Below, piece by piece: positions 11,281-50,800 of a DNA stretch of 64,000 nt. The DNA is from Hyperoplus lanceolatus (taxonomy: Eukaryota; Chordata; Actinopteri; Uranoscopiformes; Ammodytidae). Every line of letters starts with the position of its first letter. Position 1 is the first letter of the stretch. The notes beneath the pieces were generated by a model. That model did not search any database, was not told the origin of the DNA, and saw nothing but the letters and a program-made list of their open reading frames with translations. The stretch lies in assembly GCA_026929865.2 (NCBI GenBank), contig CM049396.1:20084001-20148000 (forward strand), given 5' to 3'. Position numbers and translations under genes: made by a program.

Positions 11281-12583
11281 TACCAGAGAAGAAATGGACA
11301 AGGCCATATCACTATCTGCTTTGTCACAGGCAGAGAGGAAAATGGAAAGCATGTCTGTTGTACACTGGTAATGAATAAGGAGACCTAAAATTGTCTGTGT
11401 ATTGGACTGCATTTTCTTAAAAAAAAATAAAATAAAAAATGTATCTGTATCAGTAGCTGTGTATCTGTGTATCTGAATCTTATGGCAGTGGGGGCGGGAC
11501 CTGATAAGCTTTTGGCTTCTCCTGCCACCCTTCGGACGATAACACAAAGTAATATGTGTGAATATGCAAAGAGAAAATTGTGTATTGTGTGTAATTGTCC
11601 GGAATAATAATAATAAATGAATAAATAAATGTAGATACATTTTCTGTTGATCGAATAATTGAGTAGTCGACCATTCGATTCGGATCTACCTAATAAAAGT
11701 TGTAAGTGTGATGAGTTTTTTTCAATTCAACAAAGTGTCTTTTAATTCATCACTGACTCAATGAAATATAGTTTCATCTCATTTTATCTGAAGGAAATCA
11801 ATCTTGATCTGATCTGATTTGGAAAGTCTGATTAAAAGGAATCACATCTTTAAACTTAGGGTGACATATATTGGCTCTGGTAAAAATGGAACTAAACGTC
11901 TGTCTGCACTTTAATACCAGCATTAGGCAAATGCAAAGCTTCTGTATAACATCAGCTTATTGCTGGTTGATAATGTAATTTTAAACATAAACTCATCAAA
12001 CCATCATGAGCTACCGCAGCCTGCAGGGACTGTCGGCGATTATTCTGTTTGACGGCTTCAGAGTCTGAATGCATAAACACTTCCAACTCACTGCTCGCTA
12101 GGAGACATCCAGTTGTCCCAATGAATATAGATGCAACACAAACCGCAAGCTTATTCCCAGAGGGAGGAGAGGGAGTCATGCCGGGTGTGACACAGAGGAG
12201 AGAGGGAGATTGGAACAGCAGTCACGGTCGAAGAGCAATACAGGGTTCATAATTTGAAACAGTTGAGTCCCCTGACTCAGTCCACTTTGCCAACAATGTC
12301 ATCATCATATATTTTGTATCCCTCTCCTGTATGTTTGAAAACAGTACAGCTGCATATTTCAGGTACACTCACAGTAAACAATGCTACACCTCGCTAGTTC
12401 CAGCACACAAACAGAGCAGCTGCAGTGACAGAGGAGAAAGCATATACAGCAGTGTGGAGTCCCTAAAGGTTGAAGCCACAGGGTACAATGAGGTGATGCT
12501 GCTTGTCACAAACAATATTAATCCTCATTTCTTCTCTCCCTGTCTCTATCCCATCTCTCTCTCTCTGTCTTGGTTCTCTTTAG
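11281..12583 (+). other. Intron immediately upstream of the first celsr1 exon in the window
   Basis: No other exon is recognisable. A degenerate ATTCGATTCGGATC word near 11680 recalls hAT MITE ends but has no partner. The sequence ends in a pyrimidine-rich tract and TTTAG at 12579-12583, the acceptor of the exon at 12584. Confidence 0.6.
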
Positions 12584-38524
<25,941 letters not shown>

Positions 38525-41500
38525 AGCTCTGATCCTCATTCCACACAATCAGGATCACTGTCTTCAGATTGGTGCATCACTTCAGCATCTGTCACCCCAC
38601 AAAGCCAGTGTGTGTGTGGTGTGTGTGTGTCTGTTTGTGTGAAAGTGTTACATGGCCTCACGTGTTTCTTTTCTTTTTGTATTCTTTCCTGTGTTGTGGT
38701 GCATTCCTCTCCTTGCATCCTGAATCCATCCTCATCCATGTCCTTCAACATCCCATGTCCAACATGCACCACTCTGTTTTCCCAGCAGCCATTGCAACAC
38801 CCCCATGTGACCGCGCTGACGGAGGGGTGTGTCTTTGCAGGTCATAGAGCCTCCTTCCTCAACATTGACTGCAACAACAGCGAGCACCGGACTACACCTT
38901 GAAAAAAATAAGGAATTCCCATAATGATCCTCTGAAGGGGTGTGTGTGTGTGAGTGAGAGTGAGTGTGAGAGAGACAGTTCATACATGTGTGCCAAACCC
39001 TCAGGAGTCAATGCACTGGCCCAGGCTCACGCACACAGACAGGTCGAGTCTCACTCTCCCTTTAAAGAAATAATTTTGTTTACATACTTGAAGCAATGCA
39101 CTTTTTTTTAAAGCTCCCAGTCCAGATTTTTCTTTGGCGGCTTGATTTTTAATTTTTTTTATTTAGTGTTTTTATTTTTTTCTTCCATCTTTTGTTTCGA
39201 AACGCTGTTGAACAATTAAGACTTCATTGTTTTTTGGGGGGTGTGTGGTCATTTAGTTTGTATACCTGCAAACATTCAGGGAAATTCGGTTACTACTATG
39301 TGAGGTCTTCCTGCTTTGCCTGCTTCTTTTGGTGTTTTTGTGCCAGTCTAAGTTTTTTTTCTGAGGAGTTCAGACTCAGGTGATTGAGTGACATTACTCG
39401 CCTAAAATGTCCAAGAGGCACAGAGCGGTCCGGTGCAGATTGTTCACAGACAGAAGTTCTCCTTCGAACTTGAAAACAAGGACAAAAAGAATCGCATCTG
39501 CCTGTCGATTGAAGCTGTGTATAAGCTATTTCTTATGAATGAAGGATATTCCCAGAGGCAGCGGCTGCTCACAGTAGCTCGGACTGAAAGCCTTCTGCAC
39601 TGCTCAGCCTTTGAGAGAGAAAAAACCTGCATGTGCAGAAAGGAATCTAAAGGACTTTTGATACATCATTTTTTTTGTTGTTATTGTAAATCACTGAGAG
39701 CACATTTTTTATGGACGTTATAAGCGCTCTCATTTTTCATTGTTTTATCTGAGGGTCGGGTCGAATGCATTCATTCGATTTCAGTGACTAAACAGCTGTA
39801 TTTTATAGATTAGCTATACGGAGCTTTTTGTTGTTTGTAAAATAATGAAATACATGCAAAACTGTGCTGTAATACTATTTGAGCTGTAATCCATTTTTAC
39901 TGTACATACTGGCCTGTAAAGTGAGTCAAGGACATATCTTTAAATGTAAGTAAATATGTAACTTCAGAACCTGTTTATTAGGAACTCTCTTTTATCTGAG
40001 TTACTACATTCAGTAAAATTTATGTGATATTTGTGAATGCCATTTTACCAACCATATGAATTTAATGTATAAATGTCATGCCATAAGAATCAACACTACC
40101 AGGTCAATCATATCAACTCTGGTATCCCAACAGAGAATCATCTCTTTTACTCTACCACTCCTGTTTTTACTGATTAAACAAAGTTTTCTACCATTTGCAG
40201 ATTACCTCAACTTTTATTCACTTCTTTCCCGAGTTTGCACTGATATGAAGCCATATCCTGCTGCTACTGTAATAATTTGTTATTACAGTGCCAGTTGGTT
40301 TTGTTGTTAATATTTATGGAATATAATAACTTTAGTTATTAGTGTTTTCATTAATTCCAAAGACAAGTGTCTTTGTGTGTAGTATCTGCTAACACTGCTT
40401 CAGAGAGGGATGAGGCATGGAAAAGTATGTGGGTGGTGATAATGCTGCTCTATTGGTCACCATACAAGTCCATCATGTTGACAAGTATGCTCTCCTCTGA
40501 GCTCCAGATGGTTTTACCTATAATTAACTTACCATCTTTTATTAGCCAACTAATCCCTTAAACCATTATGATAATATAATGAATAACCCATTGAGAATGT
40601 AGTAACATTCATTTAACACTAAGGTTTCAGCCGAAAAACTACACTTACATCAGAGAAGGGGTTTCACCTGCTCCGACGTCACACCATACCAGATACACGA
40701 GGGTACATATAGCGAGACTATGCAGTGTTTTACACCGACAAAATGGTTCCTGTACTTTTGTTACTATTAAAACAAAACCAAATCAAGAATTTTGTCATTT
40801 AGGGACCATATTTACCTATATTGTTTTTCTTCCCCAGACCTTTTTTTCTTCTCGTGAATTACTGAAAGATTAAACATCTGCAGAACTCTATATTCAGACA
40901 AAAAAAAATTAAAAAAACAATGGTAATCAACCATTGAACATGAAACCAGTGCAGAGTTGTTGCTAGTAGACAATCTGTTAATGAGTCATAAGCCAAAAAG
41001 GCCGGGAACCACTGATTTAGAGTTATGATCAATTCTGAGACAAGGTTCCTGAGTAATAAACTGAAAACATCTTAGGACACAATCACATGTAACAGATCAT
41101 TTTAATAAAAAAAGATGTATGTGTATAGACGCTGACATGTTCAGTTAAATACAATCTAAAATTAATCTTTTATATTTATAACATTTATAACTTTTCATAA
41201 TACTGGGAATGGACTACTTTTAAAACAATTTGCATCTAGTATCAATCCTATGACCAAGTAGCAATTAGCACAGCAGCTACGTCAAAAGCGTATTGTAGAG
41301 AATACAAATACACGAAGCACAAACAATAAAACACAAATAATTGCAAACTTCTGGTCTGTGACAACTCCTCATAAATAGTGTAAATCTTAACAACCGTGAA
41401 CAAGGAGGACAGCTCCAACATTATTCATTGGTCATCTGTTCTTTAGAAGTTCTCTGTTCATCTCCGCTCTTCATAAATACAAGACAAATACTTTCCTGAT

Positions 41501-41542
41501 TAGAATCCCTATAACACATGTGTAAGTCTGTCTGGAGTGTTT
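38525..41542. other. Convergent 3' ends of celsr1 (+) and dstyk (-)
   Basis: This interval must hold both 3' UTRs. Plus-strand signal candidates for celsr1 are ATTAAA near 40173 and 40872 and AATAAA at 41055-41060. A minus-strand candidate for dstyk is ATTAAA at about 41099-41104, followed by a TG-rich stretch. None can be chosen without transcript data, so the UTRs may overlap. No transposon is recognised. Confidence 0.5.
41055..41060 (+). promoter_or_regulatory. celsr1: Candidate celsr1 polyadenylation signal
   Basis: This is the first canonical AATAAA on the plus strand downstream of the celsr1 stop that I could find. Upstream ATTAAA variants are alternatives. A 2.5-kb 3' UTR would be normal for this gene. 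Confidence 0.25.
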
Positions 41543-44500
41543 TCAGTTTGAGTCCTCGAGGCTGCTGCTTTTCTGTTCAGAGTCGCTGTTGCAGAGCCGG
41601 ACCATGATGCTTTGCAGGCCAGGCTCCACAATACCCAGAAGGGGCCTCTGGAGAGGGTCCCCGTTCCAGCAGGCCTCCATCATCTGCCAGCATTCTTCGT
41701 CAAAGGTGGGACACCGCTCGGGTCTGGCTCCTGCAGACGGCGTGGACACAAGACAGTGAACATCAACGGAATGACCACAAGATTTTTTGATAGAAACTCA
41801 AGTATTTTAAAGATGAATTCAAGACGTTTGGCCATTAAATCCAGCTCCTTGTTATGAACTGTCAAGGAAGCAAACTTACAATAATCTTTATCTGTGAAAT
41901 GTACAGTATATTAAAATCTATGCAAATTATTTGGTAACAGTAAGAGATTTTGTGCGTGCGTGCGTTTTGTACTAAATGTGCGGTGTAGAGAGGGGGGTGA
42001 CATGCAGAGAATGACTCGGGCTGGATTCAAACCTGGGTCTGCTGCGACAAGGACTGAGCGTCAATTGGTACATGCTCTAACCACTGTACCGCGGAGCACC
42101 CCTTGTTTACCTTTTTTAACGTTATTCCAGAGCTGGTCTTTACTGGAACATTTCTCAAAGGCTTCTGGGAGTTTGACTGAACCAGTGCAGAGGTACCAGA
42201 AAAGGATCCCAAAGGCGTAGACATCTACAGAGTTATCATACTTTCCTTAAAGCATGATAAGGAAAGAGTTACAACGGAGAGGAAACCTTAGAAAAGCCTA
42301 ATATACAAAATAACTGCACAATTAGGTTTAATGACATAATATCCAACAACTAATTCCTGATGTGACAACACTTTGCATGTAAAAGATTATTTAAAATCAG
42401 AATAAAGGAAACTTCAGTACTTGTATTGTGATGAATAAATGGACTGACAGCCCAGTCGTACCTGTAAACAGCTCTGGGGCCATATGGATGGGGGTTCCAA
42501 CTATGCTGCCGGACATCATGGCCTCTGGTTTACAGAAGCCCAGGTCGGTAATCTTGGCGCGATTTTGTTTGTCCAACTGGAAGAGGGGTTGAAAATTTTG
42601 GAACACTTGTATTAGGGCTGTGAGTCTTTTGTAATCCCACTATTCGATTCGAATCCGATTCCTCTAAATCCATGTCTTATTTATTTTAATGTGAAGGTTG
42701 TTATGCAAAGATTTTGGCCAATTATATTATAATTCGATTTAAAATTGCAGGAGATAGGAATCACGATTTTTAAATTAATAATTTTTTTCCACCACCCCTC
42801 ACTTATAGCCTGGCTCCGCCTGCCTACCCACTTCCACTCAAATTTCATTTTCCCTTCAGTAATCAGTCTGGGGCTGCAGTGAATTTCTCAACTTTAGCTC
42901 AGGAAAAATTCGGAACGTCCAATCAGCGAACAGAGCAAGTGGCTGAGAACGATGACGTCGAAGTCGCGCTCCAGTTTCAATTGAATGCTGCGTTCCTTTA
43001 TACTCGGAACTCGGAGATTTCCGACCTGTCTGTGTTCCAGTGCATCTGCTTGCGAAAGTATGGACGCCGACAACCTTTCTCGTCCAAATAACTAAACGTT
43101 CTACCAAGTTACCATTGCCAGGTACCGGTAGATCCATAGACCACAATATGTAGTGAAGTCAGAAATTTCCGAGTTCCCTGTACAACTGGAACGCACCGTC
43201 AGAAGCCGGCTCATGACACACGTGATGACCAAATGTTATGCGATTGGTTGGCTAATCCAGAGTGGCACTGGGCAGATCCAATAGTTTTAAACTTCAACAG
43301 ACACCCGCCTCCAAGTGAGTGAACGTTTGCCAATTACAGCACTTCAGACCTTCTGTACAAATGAAATGAAGTGCGATGGTCTGGTTGGACCAGGCTACCT
43401 CACCTAAAAAAAAATTAAATCTATGTTTTTTTTTTTAATAGAAAAATGTGAGAGCTCAAAAGTGGCAGTGAAATAGATCCCTTGTTGCATAATAATGACT
43501 TGTACGGAGCCCCTCTGGTGACATCTGGGAGAAGAAAAAAAATCTGATTGTCCGACTTAAGGCCAGGACACACCAGTCCGACTACCCGAAAATGGTGACT
43601 GCCGATTCAGGGAGCTCCAGTCTTCCCGTCGCGGCCGAAAAAGTGCAAAGAACACACCAAACCGACTGTTGGCTTTCCGTACGCTCTGCGCTTGCGCGGG
43701 ACGTAATGTCTCCATAACAGCAGGCGGCGCTAATCTGTATTGTGGCCCGAAAAAATACGGAAGCCGGAAATGATGGGACGGCTCTCTAGACCATAAACAT
43801 AGATAGAAATACGTATTTATATTTATGGACCATAAAGAGCACCATTTTTAGCAAAGAGTGTCGAGCATGGTGTCGAGCAGTCAACAAGGGTTGATGCATG
43901 TGAGTACTCGCTGAACGAAACAAACAAACACATTGAAACGATGGCTAACTGTTGTTAGCTGTTTGTGCTACCCGCCTCACTTCCGGGCTTCACTGATTCT
44001 CTAGCCCTCCACAAATCAAATTGCTCAAACTGAAAGACTGTCCGCTCAAAAGAAGCCTGACGACATCAACTACGACCGATTTCACGGCACACACCAAACA
44101 GATTCGTGTCTCCGTCCCCTCGAAACTCTACGACGGCGATTATCGGGCCAGTGTGTCCTGGCCTTTAGTGATCCGTTTGCATGACTTGATAATCTGTGAC
44201 CACAATTTAATAAATTGTGGGAACGAGATAATTAATATGTGACCACAGTTTAATAATTTGTGGGAACGAGATACTTAAGTTGTGGCCACGAATGAACAAT
44301 TATAAAAAGGAGTGTGTGCTGTGTTGTCTATCGTTGCAGCAGGGGTTAGACCATGTCGGCTATTGACAAGAAGAAAGAAGAAATATCGTTCTATTTTAAC
44401 CTCGGAATGAGTTACAATGACATTTAATGCCATTTTATTTCATGACTAAATAATATGCTGATCTGACATAAAACCGCGCTGAAAAAAGCATGAAATGACT

Positions 44501-47500
44501 TATAAAAACAAAAAGCTAACCAGCCAATCACATGGCAGACATTTTATGCATTTAGGCATTTAGACATGGTCAAGACAATGTACTGAAGTCAAACCGAGCA
44601 TCAGAATGGGGAAGAAAGGGGATTTAGGTGACTTTGAACATGGCATGGTTGATGGTACACGGTAGGATGGATCCATACTTTCATGTTGTTTATGCCAAAT
44701 TCTGCCATCTGAATGTTGCAACTGAAATCGAGACTCATCAGACCAGGCATGATTTTTCAATCTTCTATAGTCCAATATTGGTGATCCTGTGAGAATTGTA
44801 GTCTCATTTTCCTGTTTTTAGCTGACAGGAGTGGCACCCGGTGAGGTCTTCTGTTGCTGTAGCCCATCTGCTTCAAGGTTGGTCGTGTTTTGCGTTCAGA
44901 GATGGTATTCTGCATACCCTGGTTGTAACGAATGGTTATTTGAGTTACTGTTGCCTTTCTATCATCTCTATAACCAGTCTGCCCATCCTCCACTGACCTC
45001 TGACTTCAACAAGGCATTTTACGTCCACACAAATGCCGCTCACTGGACATTTTTTCTTTTTCGGACCATTCTCTGTAAACCCAAGAGATGGTTAGGAGTG
45101 AAAATCCCAGTAGATCAGCAGTTTCTGAAATACTCATACCATCCCTTCTAGCACCTTCAACATTGCCATGTTCAAAGTCAATTAAAACCCCTTTCTTACC
45201 CATTCTGTTGCTCGGTTTTAACTTCAATAAGTTGTCCTGTTCAGGTCTACATGCATTGAATTTCTGCCATGTGATTGGCTGATAAGTTATATGTGTTAAC
45301 AAGAAAATGAACCGCTGTACCTAATAAAGTGGCCGGTGAGTGTATATCTATCCTTGAAGTCAATTTATGAACAGCTTTTAAGTCGGAATGCACACCTTTT
45401 GACATTTACAAAAATGGTCAAAATGCAGAAGTAAAAGTAGTACTTGCACTATGTGTAGTGCAAGTATTACTTTTGTAGTTACATCCCTAAAGTCCCTAAA
45501 TGTGATGCTGCTAATACTCAGAAGTCATAGACTCTATACATTTACAGAACAATTAGTTGGTCTGAACTTACCAGCACATTCTTTAGCTTAATGTCTCTGT
45601 GCAAGAGGCCCTGACTGTGCAGGAAGCGGATCCCCTCAACCACATCCAGAGCGATCTGGATTCTCTCCCTCAGTGATAAACCAGCCTGATGGAGATGGCG
45701 AGAGAAAGGAAAATGAGACTTATATAAAACTGTAAATGAGCTGGAAGAGGACAAACCATGTCAATAACAAGTCGCTTTGTCAAATCACAGAATGATGAAG
45801 TCACCTTCAGGCCTGTGTAGAGGTCTCTGTGCAGCCGCTCCATGATGAGCAGCACAGCGATGCTGGAGCCGCCCCCGTAGGTGTGATCGATCACAGAGCC
45901 GTGCAGGTCCACCAGCCGCTCATGCTTGGGCAGCGTCCTTAAGCAACACATGCAAAAAAAATAAAAATAATAATTGTTAGCACTTATCATGAAGTCACGA
46001 TGTGAGGTTGAATCAGCAATCATCTTTCCTTGTGTTCATACACAGGCCAGGCTCTGTAAATTGGAAGGCAAACCCAAGGTAATCGGACCCAGCCCGGGAA
46101 CAACACTTCCAACCAATCATCTACAGGTAGCAGTACTGATGTTAGTAGCAACAATCCTATTAGATAGGTAGTTTGTGACGACTGCTGTTGCCAGGGAAGG
46201 CACATCTGTGGGCAGAGCCTCTGATGGAGCATTTTGGTGGTCAGTTCCAATATCAACAAGCTTTCTCTGAATATAGCCTACTCCTTTAATGTAAGGCTTG
46301 TTTATTAAACTTAAAGCAGCCTAAGTGCAGCTTTACAGCTCTCCTGGATTTCTCAAATGTGTGGCAGGAGCATTAATATATCGCTGGCACCTTCAATGTG
46401 TGCACAGAAAAGCCCCAAGGCTTCAACAGTCAAAGCAGTTTTATTTATACTGGGTGGAGTTAGGCATTTATAAAAAGGCATTTATAAAAAGGCAACTGAC
46501 ATGTCCATTGAAAAAGGTTCAGCTCTATAGATAAACCTGCTCAAGTTCTTTTGAATTTTCTATGCACACCTCTCGTCAGTGTCAGTAAAACACACAGCCA
46601 GCTGTGATGAGTACTGGGTTTAGAAACTGAGGCAGGTTATGTAAATAAATAACTTTGAGACAAACTGGATGAGATCATGCCAGATCACCTTTCTTTACAA
46701 GTCTGTGTGTTGTTTTTGTACACTCGCGCTTACCAACTCACCTTGTGTAGTGAAACTCCAAAGCCAGGTCATTCCAGTGTTTATCGTCCGGCGGCACCAC
46801 AGACTTTAAGGCACATGGGTAGTTTCCTCCCCAGCTGTCACAAAAATACACGACTCCATACTGGCCCCGACCCAGCTCACGGCCAAGCTTAGGCTTGCCT
46901 GTCAGAAAACAACGCAGCCTCTTTATAAAATGTCTTAACACAAGTTGCAAGAGTAAATAAAAAGTGTAATACTGTAACTAAAAAGTTTAATACTGTGGCT
47001 AATATATCTGAATTATTACCCTTTCTGTGGTTATTGTCTCGTTAAAAACATATACTAGATAGTTTTTGTCAGTTGTGTTTTGTTAACACATGATTCAAAC
47101 TCTGGTGAGAGTCCACCATCACTAACTAGCTCTCGTTAGCATATGTTTTGGAAATGCCACTGTCTTAACTGTTCTGAAGATGGTTGTGCACCTCTGTTTG
47201 TCTTTGACTGTTAAAAGTATTTGGATTATCTGGGTGTGTGCTGTTTTTCCTTTTAACGTTTCATTTAATTACATTTTTTATACTATATTTTTCACAGCAT
47301 TTAGATTAGACATATAATTTGGCAATTCTAACATTTCATTTTGTCTTCTTTTCAGACCCCACCCTCCTTCCCTCTAGAGGCTTTTGTATTTTGCCAGGAT
47401 GTAATTGTAAATAACAATTTTGCCTTAATGACCTGGCTGACTGGTTCAATTATTAAAAATGTATCTTAAAATTATTTATTTTTTAAATGCATGAGGAAGG

Positions 47501-47830
47501 AATAGATGTTTTTTTGTCTTAGGTCTTAGACTAAATCTGATGGACATCTTTTGGGACATCAAAGTCACAAATGGCCAAGTGCAAATAAAAATTATAATTT
47601 GCAGAATTAAATTTTTAATATTCAGGTTCTGCAGTAATGTGAGAGTAAACTGAGTTTGACTTGTGTGCGTGCACAATGAGAGTAGTTGGTGGTGACTCAC
47701 CGTGCAGCAGCACGTCCCTGAGGGAGCGGCTCTCCAGGGAGAGGCGAGCCAGTCGAGGGGCGTGGTCCTTCCTCACACGCAGCCACAGGTCCTCAGTGCG
47801 CTCCAGGCGCCCTGTGTGTCCTTCCTCCAG
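41543..47830 (-). CDS. dstyk: dstyk exons: protein kinase domain (seven exons)
   Basis: The kinase starts after [12 protein letters not shown]. The glycine loop is GRGQYGVV, the ATP-anchoring lysine is in CALKSV and the helix C glutamate in LALEFHY. The catalytic loop is HRDIKLKN (exon 45572-45685). The metal-binding motif reads DLG ([10 protein letters not shown], exon 42462-42576) instead of DFG, as in DSTYK orthologues. The activation segment has [14 protein letters not shown]. The C-lobe follows with [18 protein letters not shown] and [20 protein letters not shown], up to the stop at 41543-41545. All residues needed for catalysis are present. Confidence 0.95.
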
Positions 47831-50800
47831 CTACAGACAACATCGCATGGTTAGCATTGACATCAGCTGCTAAATGACAGGTTTCATTTGTTAAGAGTTA
47901 CTTCACTTTTCATTCAACTGTAAAAGCAACCTCTAATTCAGTGGTGGAAGTAGATCCTGTGCTCAGCTACCAATACCACAGGGTAAAAATACTCTACAAC
48001 AAGTATAATAACATATAACGTATATAACATACACTGTGTGCACAATTATTAGGCAAGTGAGGATTTTGGCCATATCATAATTTTTATGTATATTTCCCAA
48101 CGTCAAGCTGTATAAACCTAAGTGCTTATTGGATTTAAGCATACCAGGTGATGTGTATTTGTGTAATGAGTAAGGGTGTGGCCTAAGGAGATCAACACTC
48201 TATATCAAGGTGTGCATAATTATTAGGCAGCTTCTCTTCCTCAGGCAAAATGGGCAAAAAAAGAGATTTAACGGACTCTGAAAAGTGAGAAATTGTAAAA
48301 AGTCTTTCAGAGGGATGCAGCACTCTTGAAATCACTAAGATATTGGGGCGTGACCACAGAACCATCAAATGTTTTGTTGCAAATAGCCAACAAGGTCGCA
48401 AGAAACGTATTGAGAAAAAAAGACTCAAAGATTTGAGAAGAATCAAACGTGAAGCTACCAGGAACCAGTTAACCTCCAGTTCTGCCATATTCCAGAACTG
48501 CAACCTACCTGGAGTGCTCAGAAGTACAAAGTGTTCAGTGCTTAGAGACATGGCCAAGGTAAGGAAGGCTGAAACCCGACCACCACTGAACAAAACACAC
48601 AAGTTGAAACGTCAAGACTGGGCCAAGAAATATCTGAAGACAGATTTTTCAAAGGTTTTATGGACTGATGAGATGAGAGTGACTCTTGATGGACCAGATG
48701 GATGGGCCCGTGGCTGGATCAGTAACGGACACAGAGCTCCACTTCGACTCAGACGCCAGCAAGGTGGAGGTGGGGTACTGGTATGGGCTGGTATTATTAA
48801 AGATGAGCTAGTTGGACCTTTTCGGGTTGAAGATCGTCTCACAATCAACTCCCAAACCTACTGCCAGTTTCTAGAAGATACTTTCTTCAAGCAGTGGTAC
48901 AAGAAAAAGTCTGCATCTTTCAAGAAGACCATGATCTTTATGCAGGACAATGCTCCATCACATGCATCGAAGTAATCAACTGCATAGCTAGCCAGTAAAG
49001 GCCTTAAGGGTGAAAAAATAATGACATTGCCCCCTTCCTCACCTGACTTAAACCCTATTGAGAACCTGTAGGCTCTGCTTAAACGGGATATTTACAGTGA
49101 AGGAAATCAGTACACCTCTCGGAACAGTGTCTGGGAGGCTGTGGTTGCTGCTGCACAAAAAGTTGATCGTCAACAGATCAAGAAACTGACAGACTCCATG
49201 AATGGAAGGCTTGTGACAGTTATTGAAAAGAAGGGTGGCTATATTGTAGGGGTGTAACGGTACACTAAAGTCACGGTTCGGTACGTACCTCGGTTTTGAA
49301 GTCACGGTACGGTACAGTACGGTACGGTTCATAGTTAAGGGAGAATGAACAGTTTTAACTAGCTGACAGTATGTAACATACTGTTACTTTCTCAGCTTAC
49401 GTGCTCCGAACCGTAGTTGGGAGCAGCTGGCATATCTTACTATTATAAAAAGAAAAGGACGAATCGCACCAGTTGCTCGGCTGATACCACCACGTTATCA
49501 TTTATTTTCTTGACTACCTATAACACACCTGCCACACTACGTCACACATGCGTCAACATATTTTCCCAGCAAGCCACCAGGGGGAGGCTTAGATTGCAAC
49601 AATACAAATAAAATGCACAGGCCTAACAAATCTAAAAAGAATACTGCTGCAATTCTCCAATAAATAAAATACTTATTAAATACTAGTGAATGTGCAGCAT
49701 AAACTAAAATTGCAGTGAAAAAAAGCCAGTGTTAATGCTCAGCAGGCTCTGTAAGCTGGTATGTAAAAAAAGGGTATGTCTTCTTTAAGGTATTTTTGAC
49801 TTTAAAAAATAAAATATTACTGCAGCTCTAAGTGCTCTTATAAATATAACAATTATCAAATAAAAGTGCAACTAATTAAATGACAGCTTATGTATTTTCG
49901 GTATAAAAAAGAAAATACTGTCTGTGTTTGCACAGCTCGATTTTTCTTCACAGTAACGGTGATAGTAAGACCTGGATGGTGCCTTTTCAAATGCGTATGC
50001 ATGTTCAACGTGTTGGCTCCCTTTATACGTCCATGGTTGGCTCCTACATAGGCGATCGCGGTGAAACAATAACCTGTGTGCCGACATTGTACCACACGTT
50101 TATCACTTTTTTCATAATTCTACTGGAATCCGAAGTTATCCCTCAAGCGGGATTTGAATGACAGGGGGACGCCTGCAAGCTCCGGTTTCCTGTTGTCTTT
50201 CGCCATGCAGTTCGCTCTCTGTTCGAAAGCACTGTATAACATCTTTATTTGCACTACTCATAGACTGTAGAAGAGGGGGGAACGCTGCTACAACTGCTAA
50301 TAGTGATGCAAACGGAACACTTGAGCGGAGAGGTGTGTATCTCCTGCTCTGACCGCAGCTGGGAGGGACTGCTGCGTGAGGACTCGGCCGCCTGTCAGTG
50401 CTCTGGGAGGAGGCAGGAGCCTCGGGAGCCAGCCGCTGCTCGTTTAGAAGTAAAGCGCGATACATGCTTTAGCAACAGAGTCTCCAAAAGTCACCAATAA
50501 CACCAGAAAAAGTAGCTAGATTTGTCGCTAGTCGCTTTTTTGAGAAAAAAAAAAAAAAAAGTCGCCAGAGGGCTATGAAAAGTTGCTAAGTTAGCAACAC
50601 TGCACCCTCATGCTGTGCTCACCATGGAGATAACAGACTCTCGCTGGCTGCTAATGCGCACGTGCGAGCGGCCGGAGGCTAAATGGTCCGGGGGAACTCC
50701 GACTACAAGTTTTAAGTTCCACACCGCAAAACAAGCCTGTACATTCGCCATATATTACGCTATGTAGGCTACGCCACAAACGGACCGCGGTCCACCTCTG

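Noticed and set aside
12331-12583. Open reading frame continuing upstream of the first celsr1 exon
   Set aside because: It precedes a clear acceptor (TTCTCTTTAG) and has no EGF or cadherin resemblance; it is intronic.
38841-38902. Alternative celsr1 last exon after GTCTTTGCAG
   Set aside because: It would give SES and an immediate stop, whereas the acceptor at 38496 restores the FLFFNF ending known from CELSR1. It could still be a minor variant.
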